A stretch of DNA of 64,000 bases from Bursaphelenchus xylophilus (lineage: Eukaryota > Nematoda > Chromadorea > Rhabditida > Aphelenchoididae), in the NCBI GenBank assembly GCA_904066235.2, contig CAJFCV020000006.1, positions 7,440,001 to 7,504,000 of the forward strand, in the 5' to 3' direction. The position numbers and the translations under genes are program-made. Below are positions 23,974-35,000 of this stretch, in pieces. Below the pieces are notes generated by a model. That model was not told where the DNA came from. It made no database searches and worked only from the letters and a program-made list of their open reading frames with translations. Every line of letters begins with the position of its first letter. Positions within the stretch are counted from its first letter, which is position 1.

Positions 23974-26900
23974 TCACACTGTAGTTTGATGTGTTGCATT
24001 CGGAACACTTTGTCGGGTAGGACTTCGTTCGGGCGAAGTCGAGTCATCTGTCGTCGTCGACGCCCCTTGCTGACCTTTAAGGGATCGCTGTCGTATTTCG
24101 TATCTCCGCACGGCCATATCCCCGCCAGATCCACTCCCTCTTCCACTATCCGGCTCCGATAAGTATGCCTAAAATAAATAATTGTTCGTTTTCCAGAGTT
24201 TGCAAAGCGTCAATCAATCGAATCGATATTTACATTTAGTACATTTTTAGAGACTCTTTTTTCGAAAGTTTCCGAATGCATTCGGAAATTAAAATGTTCG
24301 TGAAATTGCAGACTTACCGCTTGTTGACGATGTGGCGGAGAAGACGAGATTCTGAATCTGGGTTTTCGACTCTCCTAAACGGATAATGTCGTGTACAATA
24401 TAAACTTACAACAATTGGACTACCACTCTGATATCCTCCAGAAGGTGAGCTATTGCGACCATCGATGTAATTGGGGATGAACTCTGGGGTCACAAAAGAT
24501 TGTTGAGAAGTTGGATGAATTTGGGGAGTTCTGGTTGGAGTGAAAGTTTGGCTGTAGGTAAAGTAATATTTTATATAACCAAATATGCTTACGCAGGATA
24601 ATAAGCGTCCATCATAGGTGAAGGTGTGAATGGCTGTGAATGTACGCTTCCTTGTCTTGCCGATCGTGTCTGAGATACCGGTGTTACAGAGTGGTATGAA
24701 GTTGGAGTTCCATATCCGGGATAAGAAGGATAGCCGCTGTATCCAGTAATTGGCAGTGGTTGTGGTGGGATGATTCTGTTTGGAGTAAATCGACGATAAT
24801 CGACCGGTTGGAGAGTGGAATAGGGACGACAGTCGGGGTAGGAGATCATCGGAATGTGAGGGAAAATAGGAGGGGCAGTGGGATAATTTGACTGTGGAAT
24901 TGATGCTGGGTATGGCTCTGGGCACGGCAAAAGACCTTCCGCCATTACCGGAGATGCCATTGCAGCTGCGTAACTGAAAAGACAATTATGAGATTGAGTT
25001 CCGAAAACGGGATGTTACCTGCTGTAAGGGTTAGCATAGCTGAGTAGATCATCGGGCAATCCGCTGGTCTCATTTATGGATGGTGTTGGGTCTCGGAACG
25101 AGCCTTCTTCGGAAGGAGGTCGCGTCGGATCATCTGTGCTTGTTACCAGTTTACCACTAAATGCGCATTACATAAAACCATAGTCGGCTTTCTTACTTTA
25201 GATCACTATCCCAAAGTCCTTCTTCTCGGGCTTGTTGGCCATGATAAATGCCAGGTGTTCTTTCTCCGGTGTAATCAAATGAGCCAGCGTTGTATGCTTT
25301 TCTCGGAATTGCTGATGGTGGAGATCTTTTGAAGGGAGTCAGTCTGCTGTCTGCATCCCTTAGGCTCTCGTTTCTCCTTTCGAGTAATGGAGACGCTTCT
25401 GATGCCAAATCCCTTTCATACGGTCTTCAAAAGTAATTTTAGTGTTGTAGTACTTACGGTGAAAGTAATCTCTGATCATTCATAGAATGACTTCTTTTTG
25501 CCGATTCTGGTGTCGTCAGCCATGGTGTCGACTTTTGACTACAACAACATAATAAAAAGGACATGTAATAGGAAATACCTGGAGGGCGCTCTTTTCTTAG
25601 GAGTCATTGAGCTCTGCCTTGAGGGGCCTGGCTGAAGCGATTCGCGTCCGCTGAAATTAGATATGCTTTTGCGACACAATCAGCTGTTCAGCGTTATAAA
25701 AAGTATTGTTATTTACTTGTTTATTATCGTCACATCTCGTGGGTCTTCTTGGCTGAATTGGGCATTGCTGGGCCAAGGAGACTTCCGGGATCTGCCCTGA
25801 GGCCAGCGCACATTCTTTTCTTGAGTTGAAGGCTCTTCCGAATATTCCTCATTGGTGGACTGCGAGTATTCGGCTTCTTCCAATGTCTCATTCTGTTTGT
25901 CAGACTTTGTTTTATCTGAATCTTGTCCAGATTCCCTTTCTTCTGATTGGTATTTATCGTATCTTTCTTGCTTATAAGCTAGCGCCAATTGTCTCATTCG
26001 ATATCTTGCTTCGATTTTATCGCGATCAGAGATCCCAATCCAGATCATGAGTTTGTCTTTCCAGTTCAATTTTATCTCGGGTAGATCGTCTGGAGGTTCG
26101 TTATCTATGGGATCACTTGAGCTCTGAGTGGAATCCTTCTTCAAGAGCTTCTTATTAGGCGTAGGTTCCTCTTCATCTTCTGCACCATCATCTTCATGAA
26201 CACTCCTAGATGACATTTTTTTAACTCCCTCTAGTTACTTACTGTAGGGATGGGAGGAACGGAGTTCTGACAGGAGATTTGGATAAGGAATGCTTTTCTT
26301 TTGGATCCTCAAATTGGAATGACTAAAAGGAAGAGAGTAATATCAATTGTTGTTTGTACCTTTGTCGTTCCATTGCTCCGAAGACTGACTCTTTCTCCAG
26401 TTGGAGAAACGGGCGACTTCTCGCTGCTTTGTCTCTGAAGTCCATTGGTTTCTCTCTTTCTTTTGCCTCCAGCTAACTTGAAAATCTTTTTTTTCTCTTC
26501 GGTTCTCTCTTGCGTCAATTGTTCAGACAGCTCATGATTGGCCTCTTTAAGACCTCTGATCAAGGAGAACATGAAGTAAATGACAAGTCTAGGAGAAATT
26601 TTCTGAGTGATCTGTTCAACTTACAACAAGAACAGCAATACGGGGACAATGATGCCAGGGGACATTACACTCTCAATGGCTCCGACCACGTTTTTGTTGA
26701 GGTTGTTCCTAAGGGCTGCTCCAATGACGTCATAGAAATGATCAAGACCGCTGAAACATGACATTAAATATAATGGATTCGGCACTTACGCAAAAGGACC
26801 ACAACTTCTAGATGGGCGGATGGATGCGATGACATAACCAACTGGAATTGTGGACACCAGAAACATCACCAATAAAAGGATTAAGAAGAAGTTGTTGGAT

Positions 26901-29900
26901 CTGGAAGCTCTGAAGATTTGCTTGGCCGGGACATTACAAGTCATGACTGCCCATCCTCTGATATACATGATGATTATCAACTTCATAATGTTGATTAATG
27001 GCAATAGGGGAACAAAGATTGTTCCAAGCCAGACCAGAGTCTGATCTTTTATCAAGTGTAACACATTCTCTGAGATTTTAAATTCTCCATATTCAGGCTG
27101 AGTTCAAAATATGATATACTATGTTTTGCTAATACTTACGAATTGCTCTTCCAAATTCCAACACCAAAATGAATTGCAATATCTGACCCATAAACCTCTC
27201 AGGAAGTCGATGACCATGATTATAATAATAGTCATAATCAGATCGGTGATGACTAATTTGGTGATCTCTTGCCCCATAATTGTCTCCCAACATATATCTC
27301 CTTTGTATTTACTGTATCTCCATTCGAATCGATTTCTTGGTGAGTTTGCGTAATGCAAAGATTGTGTTTCTCCTCCTTTCCAATCCTCAGATTGACCTAT
27401 GGGTCTACTTTCATATATTGTTTTGTGTGTTTTTTGGCCTTTTAAGTCTGTTACAACAATGGCTTTCGGATTGTAAAGCCCAACACCGAAAGGACCGTAG
27501 TTTGGGAATACTGTAGTCCATGGTGAAACAGCTGAGATGGGTGCAGATGTAGTTAGGGTCCCGGGCAAGGAGAAGACCGTCTCCGTCTCGGCAACCTCTT
27601 TCTTCCTCCATTTCTTTCTTCTGGCTTCTCTCACAAAGCGTTCGGATTCTGATTGTATGGGACTAACAACCTCATATTGGTTTTTTTCAGTCATCGGGTT
27701 GTAGACAATACTGAATGGCTTCGATGATTGGATGGCTGTTTCATCCAGAATATTCGATTGGGCTTGGAGCGAGTTCAGTTTGTAAAATAGGGAAGCAAAT
27801 AGGGAATAATAGGCAATGATGTACAGAAAAAACACCCTGCAAAGATGACTACTGAAGCATTACCGATTACTTACCTTGCTAGATGTATTCGTAATGCTTT
27901 TCGGGGATGAAAATGTTCCACATGACCTATTAATTCGAATACATTAGGTAGGACCAGGGTCGCCAGTGATACGATGATGGATACAGCATTCTTTAATTAA
28001 TAGAAGTCATATTAAGATTTATAGACTTACTTGCTTGATAATTGTATTCTTGTCCGTAATCTGACTCGCTTTCCAAATACAGAATCCGGCCAAGGCACAA
28101 AGGGCCGTGATTCCGAGATTCGACGAGACCAGTATAAGTATTCGAGTGAAACTAAAATAAAGTTGGCTCAAAGTTTGAGTAAACTCACTTCATTTTCTTC
28201 TGTGCCTTCTGGTTGTATTCCTCCATGGCTTCTTTTAATTTTGTTACATTTGCCTTGTATAAAGATACCGCCGTTTCCGGGTTTCCAATCGAAAAGTCCC
28301 ATCCATTTACAACTTTCCAAGTAAATGGATACTGATTTACTTTCCCGCCTTGTAATTTACTTGCTCGGGCATTGGCAGCCATCCTGTTTAAAAAGGAATT
28401 TTTTACAGATTGAACATTTTCATAACAAGGGCGGGACATTTCCAGAAAACGACTGTCTCAGAATCTTTTGATGTGTTGAATGGTTATTGTATAGAATAGC
28501 TAAACATCAGCAAAATTTTTTAGTTCCAGAAATAACCGTATACGGGGGTTACGGTAGATACAATTTTCAAAAAGATTGGGTTCGTGTGCAAAAACCCCAA
28601 GGAGTAGAAGGGCAAAACCTCGCTGTTTTACGTTCTCGACCATGAGGAACATTTTCATAATTGACATTGCCCTAGGATGTAGCCTTCGACTTCTTGGAAA
28701 ATGACCAAGGTACCATATTGATCATAACTTTTCGGCATTTAAATTGTCTCAACTTTCGAAACCTTTCAAAAACATCTTTTCGCGCATTTTTGATATGTTG
28801 TTACATCTATGTCAAAGTATTTTTACGAGGTTTCAAAGGTTGAGACAAGGTCTCTGCAAAAAAGTTATTCAAAATAGTATAATACTATACCTTGGTATTT
28901 TTCGAAATATTCGAAGGCTACATCCTACGGCCATGTCATTTATGAAAAGGTTCCTCATGGTCGAGAACGTAAAACAGCGAGGTTTTGTCCTTTTACTCTT
29001 TGGGATTTTTAAACACGAACCCAATTTTTCTGAAAATTGTATCTGCCGTAACCCCAGTATACGGTAATTTCCGAGACTAACAGTTCGTGCCGATGTTTAG
29101 CTATTCTAGTACAACAACTATGCAAAATACGAAAAGAGCCTGAGGTGGTCGTTTGGAAATGTCCGGGGCATCCTTCAAGTTGTAAAAACTCCCTTTTAAG
29201 TGTAATTACTATTAAGAAAACTTACTTTTTAAGGATCATAAATAAACTGAACCCCAGGATAAACAGATTGACTATAAAATAAGCCAGGGGTACTCGATAC
29301 TTGAAAGGGCCTCGTTGTACTAGAGTATCACTACTATAGTACCCGTAGAATATGTAGGAATATTGTAAATAACCCTAAAGTTATGTAATGATTATTTCAA
29401 TATTACATACTCCAAAGTCAAGTATTGTTTTCCATTCATCCGCATGTGTTCGTATACTGGGTGGCATTTCTTTTATATGTTTTGTCCGTCGAACTCGACT
29501 CGGTAAACCTCGGGAATCCTCAAGCCACTGTTAACGACGAAATAACTTGATGACATTTTGCACTTACCTCGGGAATAACAACGAAGAAACAAATAATCGA
29601 AATCAGAATTAGATTTACATAGACCAGCCATCGTAGAAATACGAAAAACGAAGATACGACGGTTCCGAAATGACCTGAAGATAAGTTTCATTTACACTGA
29701 ATGTACTTAGTCTTACTCTCAATCCGCCGAATCTTAGATTCCCATGGAATGAAGTATATCTTCACGTTGCTGAACCATCTCATGAACTGAGTGAGCTTCT
29801 TAGTTGCCCCGACTCTGTATAAATGCCATTTTTCGACCTCGGCTTCTTTTTTGGAAATATATCTTTTTGTTACTCTATAAAGATATTATAGATTGATCTC

Positions 29901-30895
29901 TCGATTACTTTAAAGTCCTTCTTTTTCTTTTCATATTCCATTGTTGGCATCTCAATTTCTCGATGATCTCCTTTTTCTGTCGTATCATTTGCATGATCCT
30001 TTCCTTTGAAGGCTTTTCATTATTTTCCTCATCCTCATCACTGATATCTGAGTCACTGAAACCGTAAGTTCTAATTGTATTTACGGTTAATTTGTGATTG
30101 CAAAGAGTGAAAATAACATGAAATGTCATTTGTCGGCCATTTTTCAACACAAAGACTGAGCTTTTTCTTACAAATAACTGCCCTTAGGGCCCCTTTGAAT
30201 CTTCATAAAACACCTGGCTGGAAGGGAGACGAGATCAAGCCAGCAGAAGCCGCAACCAATTCGAAGAGACTCCCCCTTTGATAACAATAAAATATTATTT
30301 GGTCCGACTCAAGACGTCGGAGATCATAGCAGCGAAATAATATTATAATGGGCAAATGGGATGAGGCAAAAAAAAGTTATGGATTATTAGTCAAGTGGCA
30401 ATTTAAGTGTACGGAAAGTGGAAGAAGAGGAAAGTATCTTGACAAATCACTTACTCTTCTTCGTATTTGGATCGTTTCTTGGGACCAAAACTGGAAGATC
30501 GACGGAACAAGGTCATAATATCCACCTGCAGTGGATGATTTGATTAATAAAATTATGAGAACATCCATGATCATGACTAAAATTAAACTTACGAGAACTG
30601 AAGATCGTCTCGATAATCTGGCCGTGGAGCTTTCTTCTTCCGAATTTGATTCCCAATGCCCATCATCGGCCTTCTGCGTGTCCGTAGCAGATCTATGCAC
30701 TGGTCTCGGTTTCCGTTTTGGAGCTTTCAATGAACTTGTCTCCCTCGATCTTGTAATACTCAGCTTTGGAGGCTCTAATGTGTTTCCTGAGGACTGTGAG
30801 GCTGGTCGATTGGCCTCGTAATCTGGTTGATTATCAACCAAACCGTCGCCTCCATCGCCAATCAGACGACGGAAGCGACGCCAGATGTTGTTCAT
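23974..30895 (-). CDS. tmc-1: TMC-1-like mechanotransduction channel, 1568 residues
   Basis: Twenty-four exons, phases consistent throughout: 30593-30895, 30455-30525, 29909-30055, 29717-29874, 29568-29674, 29411-29527, 29226-29374, 28189-28383, 28031-28151, 27875-27990, 27140-27836, 26790-27097, 26625-26750, 26360-26588, 26243-26322, 25717-26205, 25579-25650, 25458-25538, 25197-25424, 25019-25156, 24593-24973, 24410-24551, 24318-24374, 23974-24168. Landmarks of the worm TMC family: [16 protein letters not shown] near the N-terminus, [11 protein letters not shown] before TM1, [10 protein letters not shown] after TM2, [30 protein letters not shown], and [13 protein letters not shown] count nine strong hydrophobic segments; the family has about ten. 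After the last membrane helix comes [16 protein letters not shown], then a roughly 600-residue low-complexity tail rich in Pro, Ser, Tyr and charge. Known role: pore-forming subunit of mechanosensory channels. Confidence 0.94.
28432..29167. mobile_element. Fold-back element inside tmc-1 intron 7
   Basis: The 842-base intron between exons 7 and 8 contains a 0.74 kb inverted repeat. Both ends read CGGGACATTTCC or CCCGGACATTTCC when oriented outward-in, and the arms continue for more than 250 bases through GGTCGAGAACGTAAAACAGC. A piece of the arm (TTCTCGACCATG...AACATTTT...ATAATTG) resembles the arm of the 6157-9011 element near 6438, so the families may be related. No coding capacity is visible. 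Confidence 0.8.
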
Positions 30896-32096
30896 CTAAT
30901 GACTGAAATGAGATTTTAGTAAGGATCAGAGACTGATTAGTGACTGGATCACGTTTAAAGAAAATTGTGATTTTCCATTAAAAGGTGAATATTCAAAATG
31001 CAATTGAAGACTATGACTAGCTATAAAAATTTAGCATAATTTTTTAGTCGAATGAGACATTTTGATCACAAAGGATCTAAAAAATCTGGACAATCACTGT
31101 GCTTTTGAACAAGCTAATTCTAAATTGGGGTTCCAACACAAACATTTGTACGAATTGATACCAAAAACAATGCCTCGAGCCCAATAAAAACAGATCCGGC
31201 CAGAGTGGCCAGACCTCGCTTATCTTAGGGTCAAGAGAAAGAGAGAAGATAAAGGAATGGCCTTCGTTCTAAAATCAATTAAACGGCACAGGTGAGGAGA
31301 GAAAAGCGGCCGAAGAAGCCCCGCTGTCTCCTCACTCCCATCACCTCGGCCTGGCTTCAAATGGATCAATCACCCCCTGCCCATCTGAATCCCCAATAAT
31401 TTTTATTTTTATTCGCACCTTTGTCACAATTCTCTTACGAATGCCGTATAAACTGGCCCCAAAATATTTACGGCTCGTAGGTCCGGCGAATGACATCACA
31501 AAGTTTAAAGTTCGTCTGTAAAATGTTGCATATAATGTAAAATCAGAGACGAGGGTTTTATTAATTTTTCTCAAGATTAAACCCATTGGCAAGGACCGTC
31601 GATACGTTAATGAATTTTTGCATTTAAGAATGCCATTTTGCTTCTATGATGACATAAAAAAATCTTCTAACAAAGTGTAAGGGTTTGTCCCGGCTAGCCA
31701 AGAGAAAAACAGCCAAAGATCAATTCTATTTGTGACGAAACGCCACATCGAGCAAATATTGGTCAGAAAGTTCAACAGCAACGTTGGATTGAGGTGCATC
31801 ATCATTTTTGGTAGAAAAAGCCAAACTTTGAAATAAATATATTTTTACATCTAAGCTAAAATAAAATTTTCAACCTCTCTAAATCTACGTCTTTTGGATT
31901 GGGAGACTCTTTCACAATTAGCGAATGACTGGTCGATCGGACTAGAGGTTGCGTGATCCTTTCGTATAAGATGGTTCCTTCTTTTTGCCGTTTTTCGGGC
32001 GCGGCTAACAATGAAAAAATTATTTATTTTATTTTGAAAGAAACTGCAAAATAGAAACTGCAAAAAACAGTTGATTGTTTGATAAGTTTATTAAAA
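30896..32096. other. Divergent intergenic region tmc-1 / ltn-1
   Basis: About 1.2 kb separates the start codons of tmc-1 (leftward) and ltn-1 (rightward), so it presumably holds both promoters. An acceptor-like TTTCAG lies just upstream of the tmc-1 ATG. A minus-strand frame at 31851-32063 (Arg/Lys-rich, with an acceptor-like TTGTTAG inside) is not convincing as a gene. Confidence 0.5.
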
Positions 32097-35000
32097 ATGG
32101 GAAAGGACGACAAACAAAGAAGAAAAGGAAATGCTCAGGTAACTATATTACTTTCGGTCCTCAACATTCAGGGTGCCAGCAGTTCTAGAGCAGCAGAATT
32201 ACTTCAAAAAAGTGGATTCAACGTGAATTTCTTGGGGTTTAACGCGGCGGACTCGGGTTTGAATCTTGGACTTGGTGATGCCGAAGAACGAGATGATTAT
32301 GCAGATCTTGATGCTAAGGTCCGCGTGATTTTTAGAAAATTCGGCAAGCGGGAAGCTAATACCAGAGAAAAAGTAGGTCGCGTAGGTTTGCATGTCTTAA
32401 TTATTCTTTTAGGCGCTTAAGTCACTAGCAGAGACTGTCGTCGAAGATCCCGGATCCTCGAATTGTTTTAAAGCTTTTGTTGGAGTATATTCGAAGTTAA
32501 TATTTGTAAGTGTTACTCATTTTTTCTGTCTATTTTTAGGACCCGTCAACTGCTGTTAGAATAGCATCGAACGAAGCTTTGGCGGTGTTTATAAAGACGT
32601 TCAAGGGAAAGATTGCTGCTGATGTCGTGACCGTAAGTGGTGTGAATTGTATGATGTTAGTTTTAGGTCATACCGTTCCTGCTATTGTCAACATTTGATC
32701 ATATCACGGCTGTCAAGAAGAGTGCTCTTGATCTACTAGAACAGTGTTTTGAAACGGAGAAACGAGAAAAGATCTATCAACAATTTACGGCGGGGACAAT
32801 CGAAATTTGTTTGGAGATGGTCAAACGAAGACACAATTCAATGGGCCCTCAAAAGTGAGTAATGTGTTTAATTATTATATTTGAGTTTAGGTTTGAGGAT
32901 TTGGAGAATTACAATCAACGGTGCGAACGCTTGATTAGCCAGGCACTGTCATTCATCGAAAATTTAATCGAGAAATTTGATGATAAACAAGGAATTTTTA
33001 AAGTTTTGGAGGCAGAATTTGACAAGTTAATTGGAATGGGACCTGCTGTGCGTTCAATTAATAATTTTAACTATCGATAATTTAGATCCAGGGGAAGTTG
33101 ATGAAAGTTTTTTTGGTTTACATGAAGCTGGAGTCCTTTGAAGATGTCCTGAAGTCTAAAGTATGTGGAAAGATAGTGAAACTGATGGACTCTCCGAACG
33201 AAAGCGTCTCTCAACACGCATTTTCTTGTTATCTTTATATGGCCAATGCTGTTGGTAATGGCCAAGGTGTTAATTTTTCCCTCAGGGACTTTGTTTGTGT
33301 TCCTGTTCAACGGATGGTGTCACGAAAAGCATCGTATGTTTGGAAAGACTATTTTTATAGTTCTTTTAGACATTACAAAAGTTTGGAACATTGTCTTCTC
33401 CCTTTGGTCATTATTGTAATAAAGGGAATGGAGGATCAGAAGGAACTCAAGGAATGGATTCAGACTTTGCTCAAGGCTTTCTTTGATGGGTAAGTTGCCA
33501 ATTATTTTTTTGTGTCCATCCATAAGAAACCACAGTGAGCGGACCATAATGAACAGATATTGCAAATGTCCTTGTATCTTCGTGAAAAATATTTTATGTG
33601 ATTTTTACATTTTTTACAGAGTAATGTCAAAACGTAATTTTTCGATTTTATTTGTAACAATTTTTCAACCTCTCTAAATGTTGTAAGAATAGTGGCCACT
33701 ACTAGTGGATTTAGGGGTTTTCGGAGGAATCATGTTAATTTTTTTACAGTAAAAATGTATTTTTTTCTATAAGTTCTCGATTTGTGAATTTTCGCTTTTA
33801 TCAGAAAAACCAAGAATGGTTTTCGTAAACAACTTCGAAAAAAATCTAAAAAATCACATACAATACAAAAATTTTTACAAACATAAAAGGGTGTTGAGGT
33901 ATTTGCAAGGAATTCGGAAACCTGATCACTGTGATTTCTGCGTATGGACATTTTTTTATTTACTTTTTAGTGAAATGCCCGCAAATGTTTTCCTACATTG
34001 GGCAAAATCCTTCGCCGATGTTATTGAAATTTTGAATTTAAAGTATTTGGAGAAGGAATACGATGATGATATTGCGGAGTCTGTGGAAGAGGCCGTAGTA
34101 AAGTTTTTGCATATCTATTTGACCAAGGAAGAGGAAGATCTCAAGGAGAATGGAAAGTCGATTGAAGAAATTGCATTGAGGTTGATTATTAATCAGAGCT
34201 CGGAAAAGGGAAACAAAAAAGTTGTGGATTTCATAAATCTGGCTTTGAGTAATATCTTTTACAATCTCCCGAAGAGCGAAGGATTCATCTTGAAATTATG
34301 GGATCATCGGGAGGACAAAACATTGGATTCCTTTATTTTTTACTTGGGGAAAGAGATCCTGGAAGGAGACTCTGTATCCTCAGACCTTTATATCAAGGTC
34401 TTATCTTGTGGATGCTATAAAGAATGGGAAGAAATAGACTTTGGTCTTTTCAAGACTAGTATTCTGGAAAGGATGAAGGAAATGAAAGAGATCAACGATG
34501 TTTTATTTGAAGGCTTCAGATATCTCGTGGAGAAGAACAGGGCGGATGGAAAGGAACTCTTTGGTGTTATAGATGTAAGGTTTCTATAATTCACACTCCC
34601 TTGCTAGATCATATATACTACGTATAAGTTTAGTTGAGAAAGATGAAACATGCAGTCAAACTTTTGTTGTTGACAGAAGAAGGAGCTTCTTCTTTATTTA
34701 ATTGTGATGACCGGGAAAGGATTTTGTCAATTATATTAAACGGACTCCCGGATAACCCAACCCTCTTCAAGATCAATGGATTTAAAAGTTCTTTACTTGG
34801 TTGGATCAATGAAACTAAAACGGAAAATATCTATTCTATCATCAGAGATCTCTCGTCGAAGGTTAATGTCCCTGCTTTAACCAAATTGATCAATGTTGTG
34901 GTTAAAGTTGATGTAAGTGGTCTTGGTTTTTGTATACAGTTTTTAGGAGGTTCCGTCGAAGTTGTTGGATGATCTTTCACGTGCCTTTGTTCACCGCTTG

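Noticed and set aside
24314..24985. 223-codon minus-strand frame over the tmc-1 tail
   Set aside because: It is out of phase with the spliced tmc-1 reading, which is supported by consistent phases across all exons.
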